NCBI GenBank assembly: GCA_030849805.1
Contig: JASANZ010002255.1
Location: 1 to 64,000, forward strand
Reading direction: 5' to 3'
Source of the DNA: Sergeia podlipaevii
Lineage: Eukaryota; Euglenozoa; Kinetoplastea; Trypanosomatida; Trypanosomatidae
DNA: 64,000 bases
Positions 9,426 through 19,892 of the stretch are shown here, piece after piece. Position numbers and translations under genes: made by a program. Every line of letters starts with the position of its first letter. Position 1 is the stretch's first letter. The notes under the pieces are model-generated. The model had not been told where the DNA came from. It saw only the letters and a list, made by a program, of their open reading frames with translations, and made no database searches.

Positions 9426-11927
9426 TTAACCAATTTTTTTTTTCGTGAAGGTTCCGCTGTCAGATCCCAGAATGGCATCAAGCACAGTGCCGCCAGCAAG
9501 CGCCACTGCACTCGGGAGTGATGCGGAAGGGGCGGCGAGGGATGAAGGTTGACGTGGGGCCGTCCACGACCTCGGCCGTGCCCATGCGCGCTCTGCACGC
9601 TTGACACGTGACACCACAGACACCACACAGACCAGTATGGTGCAACCGCAGAGCAGCAAAAAGTAGCCTATCGCTTTACCAGTTAATGCGAGCGACTTGG
9701 GCACACTCTCATCAGGAAATGCAACGGCCTGCATCAGCATTGCAAAGGATGTCAAAGTGGGCATGGGGTATGTATTAGGGTAGTGCGTTACACTCAATTT
9801 CGTCCCATTAAGGAGCTCCACCTCCGTTTTCTTCCGCAGCTCGTACGCGTTGCCTGGCCGTGAGGTGACCTTGGCTGCCGCTGCTGCCCCTGGGGTGTAG
9901 AGGAGACCTGTGTGAGGATTGCACTCAGCATCCACATATTCCATGCCCCTCTGATGTGACAGCATGTGTAGAGGCGCCGTCACGCGCAGCCTCGGCTGTC
10001 CACCCAGCTGCAGAGAGAAGACAGTTAAGGTGAGATTGACTGTGCGTTCTAGCAGTGCTTTGAGTGCTGCCGGGTGGATCCCCTCCGGTGTGGGCTCGGC
10101 GGGCTGAACAGCATTTTGGAGTGTAGAGAAGAGATTCGACGACGGGTTACGGGCCCCTTCGCCGACTCTCTCCGTGTTCGTCGTCACAGTTGTTTCAACT
10201 TCTTGTTGCAGTTGCTGTGGCTTCTCCCCTTGAGCCTTGCGATTTGCAAAGGCCGCGGCTGCGGCGAACGCACTGCGCTCGGACGAGTTTATGTGTGATG
10301 GATCAAAGGAGAGACGTGCGGTGGCGAAGTTTTCCTCCACGTAGATACCAACCCGGCGATTGGAAGAGAGCAACATCGGCAAGAAGGTTTGAACTCCTGG
10401 AAAGACGGCAGCGCTGTGGGTGAGACCGGAGCTGGTGACTTCTAGGATCGGGTATCCAAGCACCTGCTTCACGGCGTGCACGGAGGCATCTAGGCCAATC
10501 TCACCCATGTGGATATCTCCAGTCAAGAATGCCACACGCTCAGCACGGTAGTGCTTCAAAAGCCCAAAGAGGCGGTCTCTCGCTTTAGGAAACGCACCCC
10601 AGTTCTCAGATGGCTTCTCATCCATAATAATTTGAATACCGTTAGCGATGAGGGTCACCACACATGGTTCCCTTCCCCCATTGGCAAGTGCCGAGGCGGA
10701 GGCGGTGATGTTGTGCTGTAGAAGACCTTCTAGCCACGCCCACTGCTCCTTGCCCAGGGTGTCTCCCGTGTAAGCGGCGTTGGCCTCATCACGGAAGGAG
10801 CGTGCATCCAGTAAGATAAGACAGACGGCATGCTCATACACAAGCTTCATCGTCTCTACAATCCACTCACTGAGGCCACGGTGGAGAGGATCAGTGAGTG
10901 GTGCGGAGAGGACACTGTGAAGGGGAATCTGGTGGAAGGAGTAGACACCGGGGCGACGCCAGCGGGGATCTGACGCTGGTGCCCCAAGGAAATTGAGAAA
11001 GAAATGCTGCGTCTTGCTCTTATGCTCGTACTCCTTTCCTCCATCGTTTTTCCCCATGTCATGATCGTCCCACGTGCCAAAGACGTTGAAGTGATCCTCA
11101 TCCACTGCGATCGGCAGAAATGAATCTGGCCGTGGCTTCACAGAAGGTCGGGAGATAGGGGGTGGTCCTCCGTTTAGTTTCGAGGCGCTCTGCCTTACAC
11201 AGGTCTCACGGAACGCCGTGTATGGCTGCGCGTACCGCTGCGTGATCCACATCTGCTCTACCGCCTCTAGCGTGTTGTATGTGTGTCCCATCTGCATATA
11301 CGGACTCCCGTCATCACGTTTATCTGCATAGATTGCGTCCCCAAGCCAGATCAGTGCATCTAGCGGCGGGGACTGTACCACAGACTTCGCCGCTGACGCG
11401 ACAGGACGGTCACCCCATTCTTCCCTCTTCTTCCACGTGTTTGTTCCCTGTGCCGTAGTCGGAACCGTCTGCGGATGCAATCGATAGTACTGGGACGCCT
11501 TGCTGTCCACTACGCTACCGCAAGCACCTGAGGTCAAGGCGCCAGCAGGGGTTTCAGCAGGAAGCGGTGGCTTTGGACTCCCTGTGTAGAGTGCCTGGCA
11601 GTGCGGGGAGCTCTCACGAACTTCCCTGGGAGCTACCTCGCACTGGGAAGCCGTGCCGATATCCGTCCAGTAGTCCTGACTTCTATCGTGCCGGTTGCAG
11701 CTAACGAAAAGAACCTGCGCAATACTGATGTCATCTTGCGGAGAGACCGCTGCGCCACCATAGCGCTGAGGGTCTTCGTGTGCTTCCTTAGATTTTGCCA
11801 CTTCCCTCGGCGGAGTGGGACCGACACTCCTCGATGCATGCGTAAAAAACAAGAAGACGGCTACTACGAGGAGAAGGAGAATGCATACACTACGCCGCCG
11901 TCGATTTCTAGAGGTAAGGCGCGGCAT
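9426..11927 (-). CDS. PhoD-like metallophosphatase, membrane anchored
   Basis: An 833-residue protein of the PhoD/alkaline phosphatase D superfamily. A basic N-terminus is followed by a hydrophobic segment at residues 14-29, a signal anchor or signal peptide. Metal-site blocks then appear in the family order: SCNRHDRS near 76, IWLGDAIYADKR near 194, TWDDHDMGKNDGG near 287, LLDARSFRDE, and TGDIHMGEIG near 472, followed by EVTSSGLTHS. A C-terminal region of about 300 residues contains a second hydrophobic segment near 755-775 and ends in a short basic tail. This predicts a phosphomono- or phosphodiesterase facing the secretory lumen or cell surface. Substrate is unknown; eukaryotic PhoD-like proteins vary. 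The start at 11927 is the first ATG and directly precedes the anchor. Confidence 0.85.
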   Translation of the reverse strand: MPRLTSRNRRRRSVCILLLLVVAVFLFFTHASRSVGPTPPREVAKSKEAHEDPQRYGGAAVSPQDDISIAQVLFVSCNRHDRSQDYWTDIGTASQCEVAPREVRESSPHCQALYTGSPKPPLPAETPAGALTSGACGSVVDSKASQYYRLHPQTVPTTAQGTNTWKKREEWGDRPVASAAKSVVQSPPLDALIWLGDAIYADKRDDGSPYMQMGHTYNTLEAVEQMWITQRYAQPYTAFRETCVRQSASKLNGGPPPISRPSVKPRPDSFLPIAVDEDHFNVFGTWDDHDMGKNDGGKEYEHKSKTQHFFLNFLGAPASDPRWRRPGVYSFHQIPLHSVLSAPLTDPLHRGLSEWIVETMKLVYEHAVCLILLDARSFRDEANAAYTGDTLGKEQWAWLEGLLQHNITASASALANGGREPCVVTLIANGIQIIMDEKPSENWGAFPKARDRLFGLLKHYRAERVAFLTGDIHMGEIGLDASVHAVKQVLGYPILEVTSSGLTHSAAVFPGVQTFLPMLLSSNRRVGIYVEENFATARLSFDPSHINSSERSAFAAAAAFANRKAQGEKPQQLQQEVETTVTTNTERVGEGARNPSSNLFSTLQNAVQPAEPTPEGIHPAALKALLERTVNLTLTVFSLQLGGQPRLRVTAPLHMLSHQRGMEYVDAECNPHTGLLYTPGAAAAAKVTSRPGNAYELRKKTEVELLNGTKLSVTHYPNTYPMPTLTSFAMLMQAVAFPDESVPKSLALTGKAIGYFLLLCGCTILVCVVSVVSRVKRAERAWARPRSWTAPRQPSSLAAPSASLPSAVALAGGTVLDAILGSDSGTFTKKKIG

Positions 11928-13231
11928 GAAAAATTATAATAACAATAAAAAAAACTACAATCAGTACTGTGCTACTTTAATAGTTGAATGTAACTTCTAT
12001 TTTTACTCTTATTTTTTTTTTAAAAAAACTCTACAGCGGAATATATGTTCCAAATTATTTTTTTTTAAACAAAAAGAAGAAGAAGGAAAGAATACAACTG
12101 AGTGCACACGACTTCTGTATATATGTATATATTTGTGCATGTAAAGGTAGTCAACACAAAACGTGGTGTTAGAGTATCGGGTAAAAAGACCACTAGCACC
12201 AGTACATATAGATCTGTGTGTCGGCTTTGATATACAAGGAGGTACCTCGTTGTATAGGCGCACCGCTGGAAAAAATAGAGAGAGAGAGAGAGAAAAAAAA
12301 GGGCAAAGTGGACAAGCAAACCAATACTTTAAAAAAAGGGAAATACTAGGTACTGCTACTGTGTGTGTATGTGGTGACTAGTACACAATTAAATGAAAAG
12401 AATGTATAAAGACAAACGTATGCTAACCAAACGTCTTGTCGTTTTCTTTTGTTCCTCTTCTTTTATAGTTAGATGCGCATAAAGCACCCACATAATAATA
12501 AAAAATAAAATAGAAAAATGGGAAGTCACTGCATCTCAGTCGCTCCTTCCACTCTACCAGCGATAAAAATATATATATATATTTATAAGTAAACAAAACA
12601 CGCACATACCACATGTTTTCCATTCCCAGGCAACGATTTTTTTTTTTTCACTGAAAAAGTTCTGTGTTAAATCCAAACACATAGAATGTGTGTGTGTGTG
12701 TGTGTATGGGTATGTACGTCCGAACATACATTCTGTTCATATATCAGCCACTTATCACTAACATCGGAACATCAAATAAACGTGGAATGAGAGGTACAGC
12801 AAATAAAAAAACTAGACACATAGCACCGCAGTTTCAAAAAAGAAGAAGAAGAAAGAAGTCTCAAAAAAAGAGGTGAAAATGATAAATAAAAAACATCATA
12901 GTATGATTAAAAAAAAAGAAACACAACACACAACAACAGTAAAAATGTAAGCACCACGAGATAGCAACTACCCCTACAGACACGCGGCCACTGTTACACC
13001 CCCCCCCCAAAAAAAGAGGTATCTTCCGATAGACACCCAAGAAAGCACATTTACGAAACAGAAACAGAAAAACGGTCAGACACATATGATAATAGTGGCA
13101 ATAAAAATAGCAATAGTGGTACTAAAACTTAAAAAAAAAAAGAAATAATAATGACGACAAACAGAGCATGTAGAAGGAGGATAGCACCTTGTTTACGGCG
13201 CCTCAATACTCCCCTCCCCATCTGTTGTGCT
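11928..13231. other. Intergenic spacer with simple repeats
   Basis: AT-rich spacer of 1.3 kb. It holds A/T homopolymers near 12010-12066, a GA run near 12278-12292, a TG repeat at about 12686-12706, and a C10 run at 12999-13008 followed by A7. Short frames are low complexity. No gene is supported. Confidence 0.6.
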
Positions 13232-15886
13232 CTACAAGCGCCACGAATTGAGGCTGGCATTTTGCGACCCAGTGCTAGCCCGACGTGAAGTAGTTTCATC
13301 CTTGAGGGCAAGACGGAGAGCAGCGTTTGCGTCTTCAAGAATTTCAATGCGCTCACGAGCCATTTTTAGGTCCATGCGGATCTGCGCAATCTCCTTCTCA
13401 GCTCCAATCTTTTCCAGTAGCGTGGAGGCGGGCAGAGACGGCGGAGGTGGGACTTTGTACGATCTTGGAGTGCGTACGCCAATGGTCGCCGCACTGCTCT
13501 GGGGCCCAAGCTTGACAGAGTCCATGCCAAGATAAGGCTTGGTGGTTATGTCGATGCGACTGTACGGAATGGGCGTCTCGCGCATGACGGTGGCCATATT
13601 GTTGTGGAGTGAGTTCTCTGCCTCTGTAAGGATAGAGAGAAATTTTTTCTGTTGCTCTGCATTCACCCCGCGGCGTGCGGCATGCTCGTACATGGACACC
13701 TCTTTCATCGTCTTGGGAACCGCAGCGTAGTAGCGAGAGGTGGATACGTCAGTAGAAGAGAGGCCTGGTGTTTGTACTTCCGGCTCCTCGAGGGAATTCG
13801 AGGAGGCATCCGCGATATCGTGTGAGGTGACGGCGGGAGCAGTAGCCGCAGTTGCGCGACTGGCGTCGGCCGCGGCTTGCATGCTGAGGGTTGCACACTC
13901 TGTCACCTCTGTAGCTTCCAAGGCAGCTCTCCCTCTGCCTTCTCGTTCGACCGAAAGCACCTGAAGAACCTCCTCGAGGGAGCCGGGAAGGGAGTGGTAC
14001 TCTTCTGTAGCTGTGTTGGCTGCTGATGTTGCTGCCGCTGGTGGTGATGCGGTGTGGAGGGTTGGGCCTGGAGCAAGCGCGGTCTCCACCTGTTTCCTGT
14101 ATGCGTTGAGTAACGGGTTGGCACCAGTGACATCGCCATTCTCGCTGTCCTCACTTGAGCGTGGACTGCGGACTGAGAACACATGGCGAAGGATATCGTA
14201 ATTCGCAAGGACTTTCACCGGCGCGTTCTTGACAATGATAACTGCTTCTGCTGTGGTGGTCGGAATTTCTGCTGGGTCCGCACGTTCTTCCACAAGACGC
14301 AGGTGCGGGGCGGTATCTCGCAACACGTGATCGGCAGGCATCGAGAAAAATTTGTCAACTTGCACAATAGCGTTAATGAGCTCATTCTTGATATCCTCCT
14401 CGTCGATTTCTCCCTCCTCATGGCTGCTGGACACTGTGTCATCATCCATGTTCGCCTGATCGTTTTCGCCATATACGTCTGCGTACATGTCGTCGTCATC
14501 ATCATTGTCGGCCTCGAACATCAAATTCGCTGCCTGAGATGGACTTTCGTTGGTTGCATTGCCGCCTTCCTCAGCGGGGCACTCACCATCTCCAGCAACT
14601 TCACTTCCTTCCTCTTGCGTGTCATCCTTACCTAGCTGCTCCTCCCCATCTTGTGTGTGAGATTCATCTGGATAAGGCTCGTGATCGTCACTGTCTTCGC
14701 AGACATCCTCATTGGGACATTCCGCAGCATCGCCGTCGTTGTCAGCGGCACTTTCGCTGCTGTCGTCATCTTCCCCCGCCATAGGCTTATCTGGAAGATC
14801 TCGGACTGCGTTGACATCTTCGTCGTCGTCACCGTCGTTCTCCTCCTCCTCAGAGCTGCTTGCTTCGCACGAGTAGTACCGCCCAGCTGACAGATCGCCA
14901 TTCTTGTTCGTTTCATTTTTGTGCCTTTCAGCAGCGGTGGGTTGCTTTGCACCAGCACTCCTTTCATCCTTCACCACACCATCTTCCAGGGTAGGATCTG
15001 CCACCCCAGTGCTCTCCGCCGCCTTACCAGCGCTGGCCACATCATCCTCTGCTCCTGTGTGGTAGTAGTCCTCTGACGGGGCTTCCTCATCTTCGTAGTG
15101 TATGGGCAAAGCACCTTCAGCGGGGTCTTCAGTAGGGTACTCCTCCTGCTCCTCCTCTTCCACAGGTCCCCGTTCCACTGCTGCTGCTGCTGGCTCTTCA
15201 GTGGCAGCATCCATAGCGTCGGGAGAACCTCCGGGCAGCTCGCGCGCCTCCCCAGGAGCGTCACCCTCGCTCGGCTCCATGTCATAAGAATAGCCAGAGG
15301 TTTCATATCTCTGCTGACCCTCGTTGCCCTCGTTGTCCTTTTGCTCATCGATGTTGATAGCAAAGTTCTCGTCTTCACTAGTGGTGCACTTCATGCAGTT
15401 GTCATGACTAGAGCCTCTTTCTTTTTCGACCTTTTGCACTGCATCCTGAGGAATAGCTGAGTTAGCGCCGTCGTTTTCGCTACCTTCGTCACTAAGGCAT
15501 ACTGCTGCAGCTGTTCCTGCCGTAAGGAGAGCGACGTAGCGGTTTGTGTGCGAAGGGTCGTTATTTTTGTTAATGCTCATCACTTCATCTTCTTGCTGAT
15601 CGCCTTCGACAGAATCAAAGTTTTCCTTATCATGATGGATGTGGTACTGGGGATAGTTCTTCTTGCACGTGTCGTCCTCCCTTGATTTGACCAGCTTTCC
15701 CTCGACGTTTGACCCACCAGCATTCATCGATTCAGACCTTGCTGGACGCTTGGCGCTAGGTGAAGGAGATGAGAACCCACGCCGCAACGAGGATTGTTGA
15801 CAGGAGGAGCTGCTGTCGCCACCAAGCGACAAGTCCCCTGCCACACGTTGCAGATGTAGCTGCGCACGAGGAGACGCCTTCAACAT
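13232..15886 (-). CDS. Acidic low-complexity protein with C-terminal coiled coil, unknown function
   Basis: An 884-residue protein I do not recognise. The first 500-odd residues are highly acidic, with long stretches of Asp, Glu, Ser and Gly (for example EEEENDGDDDEDVN) and no predicted fold. A more structured region follows at about 500-640. The C-terminus (about 720-880) has a conserved-looking part with PIPYSRIDITTKPYLG and a heptad-type helix near 822-865. The ATG at 15886 is preferred because 35 codons upstream in frame are hydrophobic leader-like sequence. The shape suits a cytoskeletal or nuclear scaffold, but this is inference from composition only. Confidence 0.7.
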   Translation of the reverse strand: MLKASPRAQLHLQRVAGDLSLGGDSSSSCQQSSLRRGFSSPSPSAKRPARSESMNAGGSNVEGKLVKSREDDTCKKNYPQYHIHHDKENFDSVEGDQQEDEVMSINKNNDPSHTNRYVALLTAGTAAAVCLSDEGSENDGANSAIPQDAVQKVEKERGSSHDNCMKCTTSEDENFAINIDEQKDNEGNEGQQRYETSGYSYDMEPSEGDAPGEARELPGGSPDAMDAATEEPAAAAVERGPVEEEEQEEYPTEDPAEGALPIHYEDEEAPSEDYYHTGAEDDVASAGKAAESTGVADPTLEDGVVKDERSAGAKQPTAAERHKNETNKNGDLSAGRYYSCEASSSEEEENDGDDDEDVNAVRDLPDKPMAGEDDDSSESAADNDGDAAECPNEDVCEDSDDHEPYPDESHTQDGEEQLGKDDTQEEGSEVAGDGECPAEEGGNATNESPSQAANLMFEADNDDDDDMYADVYGENDQANMDDDTVSSSHEEGEIDEEDIKNELINAIVQVDKFFSMPADHVLRDTAPHLRLVEERADPAEIPTTTAEAVIIVKNAPVKVLANYDILRHVFSVRSPRSSEDSENGDVTGANPLLNAYRKQVETALAPGPTLHTASPPAAATSAANTATEEYHSLPGSLEEVLQVLSVEREGRGRAALEATEVTECATLSMQAAADASRATAATAPAVTSHDIADASSNSLEEPEVQTPGLSSTDVSTSRYYAAVPKTMKEVSMYEHAARRGVNAEQQKKFLSILTEAENSLHNNMATVMRETPIPYSRIDITTKPYLGMDSVKLGPQSSAATIGVRTPRSYKVPPPPSLPASTLLEKIGAEKEIAQIRMDLKMARERIEILEDANAALRLALKDETTSRRASTGSQNASLNSWRL

Positions 15887-16949
15887 GACTGTAATATGTT
15901 CGCTATCCGTCTGTGTCGTCGTATGTCTGGAGAAGGAAAAAAAAAGGTATAAATAACAAAAAAAGAAAGCGATCGACCTATGCGCCTGCACAGCAATCTT
16001 TATTTCTCTCGTTATATATAGATTTTTTTTTTTTGTAGATCTTCGTACGCTTCGCTGCTAGCAAAGAATGATACACTTTCCTCCTCTTTTTGTTCTTAAA
16101 TTTTTTTTTGGTGTGCCCGTTCCTCAAAGCAAGCAAAGTAAAGAAAAAGGGCAATTTATTCAAAAGCGCCAATTGCGCAGGAGAGAAACCTCACTTAGCG
16201 GAGAGAGCAATAATAAAAGTAATAATAAAGAAACGCAAAGGAGGAGGAGAGAGATAGAGGCATTTTTTTTTTTTTTAGTAAGAAAGAAAAACAATAAAAC
16301 TTAACAACAACAAAAAAAAGAACGCTAAAGAGGAATGTAGAAAACGTGCACAGTCTCTCTCCTCTTAGCAAAAGCTTGAGGAAAGAAAGGCCAGAATGGG
16401 TGCGTGAGAGAGAAAAAGTAGCTACCATCTCATACAATGAATACATTTACTTGCAATATTCAAGGAGAACAGGATAAAAGGAAAGATAAGTCTGCAAACA
16501 CACCACTAAGCATACCCATATATGAAAGTATATGTAAATATCCAAAATAATATGCAAAAGAAAAACAAAAACAGAATACGGAATGTATATGACCAAGTGA
16601 GCTAGCATACATAGCGTGCTATTCAGTGGGAGATCATCTGCAAGGTTGCTGCTCACCGCCTTTATAAAATCCGCTGTTGATAACACCATATGCACTACTT
16701 AACATTGGCATTGGTTGTTGATAAAGCATTTCGGGGGAAGGGTGGGTGGGGGCTCAACACGGCGGAGCACGTAACTTTAACAAATTAGAGAAAGTACGCA
16801 AGAAAGGGGGAAACGCGTTGCTTTCTGCTGACCATTATATAATCCATCCATCCATCCCCTTCTCTCTCTTCTCTTGCTCCTCCTCTCCCTCTCCCCCGTG
16901 CCGCATCGTATACCACTGCTGCACCGCACACACACACACACAAACACAT
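15887..16949. other. Intergenic spacer
   Basis: AT-rich spacer with T runs near 16023-16035 and 16264-16276 and a CA repeat at about 16928-16942. I see no gene. Confidence 0.6.
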
Positions 16950-19892
16950 TTAGTCCTTTGAGAAAGCGCGACGTGATAAGTGGTCCAGCACGTAGCTACG
17001 TTTCACATTTGCACCGCTGTCAGGCAGCTTCTCCATACAGGTCTCCATGGTAAAGCCAGGCGCAAGATTGGAGTTATTGTTTTCTCTTCCCACAATCATG
17101 GAGTAGAGAGCTTCAGCAGCTAGGTCGCGCGTCCAGCCATACTTGCGCTTGCGCGGCGGTAGTTGCTGTGGCAAGCGCTCTGCGCTGTCGGGCAATGTTT
17201 CCTGCTGCGATCTATATACAGAGGGGCTGCCTTTTGCATTCATAAGATCCCCAAATAGAGAAGCCAGCTGGTGACGGTGCGAGTCATGAGGGTTTTGATG
17301 ACTCAGCTCTCCTGTTTGGTGCTTCTCAGCGTCGTTCACACCGACTGCTGTTGAGCCGTTGTTCTTGTCTCCGTCTGATATCGGCTGATGCTGCTGCACA
17401 CTGAGAGGTAGTGCCAATGAATGATTGCGCTGCTCGCTACCTCCAGTACCCTCACTCTCACCAACAGCACCAGCACTAGCAGTACACTTACTATTGTTAC
17501 AATTAAAATCGTTCACACTGTGGAGGAGTTGACTTTCCGTCGCGCTCAAGGCCGCGGTAGTATTGGATGAGGCCGTTTGATGGAGCCCCTTCTTTTCTTC
17601 TCCTTGCTGTTGTTGTTGTTGTTGTTGCAGCGCCCTCTCCTTCTCTTCCTCTTCCTTTTCTTTTCTATTACTTTTATCGTTCTTATCCGCACTAGATGAA
17701 GGCTTTTTGTTCCTATCAACATTCTCTTCAACCACTTCCGAGACTTGCCGCCGCCGCAGTGCCCCACCTTCTGCACCGTCGTGACGGTGAGCTGCTACAG
17801 CAGCCGATGAAGCTAAAGGAACGCGGTTGTTCGCTACCACACTAGTAGCAACCACACCCATGGGCTCTGCTGCTGCTGTTGTTGTTGGTGCTGTCGCCAC
17901 CGTCTGGTCTGCAATATTTAAATCCTCTAAAAATGGCGAAGGCAAGGTACTTGGCTCACTACTGCCGCTGACTTGCAGCTTCAGAAGCTTCTGAACATCC
18001 TCGACAGGAAATCCATCGTTCATCCCAAGAGCGGTGTCTACATACTGAAGAAAGGCCTCTGGCCCCACGTATCTACCACTGGGAAGAAACAGCTTTCGAA
18101 AGGAGTCCGGCAGTGGAGGGACCGAACGGGCGGTACCGGCAAGAACCATCACCTTGCCTTCCTGCCGCACGTATAGTGTGTAGCGATAGTTGCGCGCGAA
18201 TTGTTGGAACTCCACCAGCTCTCTATGAATCCAATCTACGTCAACGCAGAAGTTAAGCGTGCCAAAGTGTGGCGTCTGTTCCATCGCTTTATTCAGAAGT
18301 TCCACAGACCCTGGCTCCAAGCCAGGCTCAGTCCCCGCCAGCCGCTGCATCGACTTCGACACCATATCCACATCTATCGTCTTCAGAGCACGAGAGTACA
18401 CGCTAAAGAGAGCCAGACAGTGGCGCACCCACCGGCGTAGAAATACCTGGCCCCGCTTCTCATCCATGTCTGGTCGTAGCAAGAAGGCAGGCCCCATTTG
18501 CAGTGCAATCTTAGGCACCACGTTTGGCTTCTGTGGATCCTGCTTGACATCTACATACACGCGGGTAACAAGGGGATCCCAGTTAAATATAAAAGGACGG
18601 ACTACTTCGCAGTACTGCCGCAGAAGAAACGGATCGCGTGTCACCACCGGAGGCAGCTGGAACGGATCAGCGTGATCTGTTGTTTTGGTCACAAGAAGCT
18701 TCTCACGTTCTGCTTTCCATTCTGGCTTGTACTCGAGACTAACCTCAATGGGGTACACGTATACCGGTTGTCTTCCCCGTGCGACGCTGGTCACCTGCTG
18801 TTCCTTGAAGGACTGCGCTACGATGCCACGGAAGATACCCACCTCATACGCAAGAAGCCGCAGCAGTTCAATGGTTTCGTGGTGCTGGCCTCGATCGAGA
18901 ACGCCCCACCGTAGGACCGGACTGGGCGACACACCAGCTGCCATCGCCCCCTCCAACCCCTGCAGCGCTTTCACAAGTTCTGCCTTCAGATATGGATTCC
19001 TACTATCTGTGCGGAGGAAAGCGTGGCCAGTGCCTTGCACGTAGATCAGCTTACACGTGGAGTTACCCTCCTCGTCAGTAAAGTAGCCCTTCTCGGCTGC
19101 CACTTGGGCAAAGGCCTCACAAAGTTCATTAGAAGTAATGTCCTCCAGCATCAGCTCTCCTTGCAATGCAGATGCGCGGAGCCAGCTATCAAAATTTGCC
19201 CTGACAAAGGCGTGTGCTTCCTTGTATGCAGGAGAGTTCACATCTACAGGATATTTGCGCACAACCTCAGCTGGTGGCGCCTCGCTTACCACCTTGGCTG
19301 CGCCACCACCAGCCCCCTTGCGTGGCTTCTGCTTCTTCTTTTGCTGTTGCTGTGGAGGTGGAGCCACGGCATGAGAATGCGGCGCTGTGTATGCAAGCGG
19401 CGGTGAAGGACGAAAGCTCATGTTTGGCGTCCTCGACGGCGATGGGGATGAAAAGGTGTCGCGGCTCCTCCTCCGGCGATGATGGCGGTCGCTGCGGCGC
19501 TCCTTTTCGTATTTTGACCGTTTCACGTAGCCGCCGCGTGAGCTGCTGCCGCTGCTGCTGCGCCGGCGGTGGCGACGGCGAGAGTCATGACGATCTCGGT
19601 ACCCTCTAGGCGACTTGTGTTCGCGGCGTTCCTTCCAGTCGTGAATATTGCCGCCGTATGCTGGGGCTGGGGATGGATGGCCCACCTCAGGTGCCTGAGC
19701 CGAGTCTGGCCTCGCTGTAAAGGCGGCCACAATGCTGCTTGTCACAGCTGCGATCGAGTTTGCTAGGGGTGGAGCACCGGCTTTGTGCTGAAAAAGGTGG
19801 CTGTAGGTTGGAGACCCAGGCGGTGGTGGCGGTGGTGGTGGTATGCTGTGATGGCTCCAACTGGACTGCCCAGGGTTGTTGCGTGGTTGCAT
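16950..19892 (-). CDS. RS-rich protein with a large conserved-looking core, unknown function
   Basis: A 980-residue protein I cannot place in a family. It opens with a proline run (residues about 18-26), then an Arg/Ser/His-rich segment at about 85-150 (for example RHDSRRRHRRRSSSGSSSRG), similar to SR-type nuclear RNA-processing proteins. A core from about 215 to 650 has normal composition and mixed alpha/beta character and looks folded. The tail is Ser/Asn/Gln rich with a poly-Gln tract near 759 and ends in a short ordered block (RKYGWTRDLAAEALYSMI). The first true ATG is at 19892; the codon before it is TTG. A role in mRNA processing or trans-splicing is only an inference from the RS region. 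Confidence 0.75.
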   Translation of the reverse strand: MQPRNNPGQSSWSHHSIPPPPPPPPGSPTYSHLFQHKAGAPPLANSIAAVTSSIVAAFTARPDSAQAPEVGHPSPAPAYGGNIHDWKERREHKSPRGYRDRHDSRRRHRRRSSSGSSSRGGYVKRSKYEKERRSDRHHRRRRSRDTFSSPSPSRTPNMSFRPSPPLAYTAPHSHAVAPPPQQQQKKKQKPRKGAGGGAAKVVSEAPPAEVVRKYPVDVNSPAYKEAHAFVRANFDSWLRASALQGELMLEDITSNELCEAFAQVAAEKGYFTDEEGNSTCKLIYVQGTGHAFLRTDSRNPYLKAELVKALQGLEGAMAAGVSPSPVLRWGVLDRGQHHETIELLRLLAYEVGIFRGIVAQSFKEQQVTSVARGRQPVYVYPIEVSLEYKPEWKAEREKLLVTKTTDHADPFQLPPVVTRDPFLLRQYCEVVRPFIFNWDPLVTRVYVDVKQDPQKPNVVPKIALQMGPAFLLRPDMDEKRGQVFLRRWVRHCLALFSVYSRALKTIDVDMVSKSMQRLAGTEPGLEPGSVELLNKAMEQTPHFGTLNFCVDVDWIHRELVEFQQFARNYRYTLYVRQEGKVMVLAGTARSVPPLPDSFRKLFLPSGRYVGPEAFLQYVDTALGMNDGFPVEDVQKLLKLQVSGSSEPSTLPSPFLEDLNIADQTVATAPTTTAAAEPMGVVATSVVANNRVPLASSAAVAAHRHDGAEGGALRRRQVSEVVEENVDRNKKPSSSADKNDKSNRKEKEEEEKERALQQQQQQQQGEEKKGLHQTASSNTTAALSATESQLLHSVNDFNCNNSKCTASAGAVGESEGTGGSEQRNHSLALPLSVQQHQPISDGDKNNGSTAVGVNDAEKHQTGELSHQNPHDSHRHQLASLFGDLMNAKGSPSVYRSQQETLPDSAERLPQQLPPRKRKYGWTRDLAAEALYSMIVGRENNNSNLAPGFTMETCMEKLPDSGANVKRSYVLDHLSRRAFSKD

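Noticed and set aside
17600..17630. CAG/CAA repeat
   Set aside because: It encodes poly-Gln inside the RS-rich protein, so it is coding low complexity and not a separate satellite.
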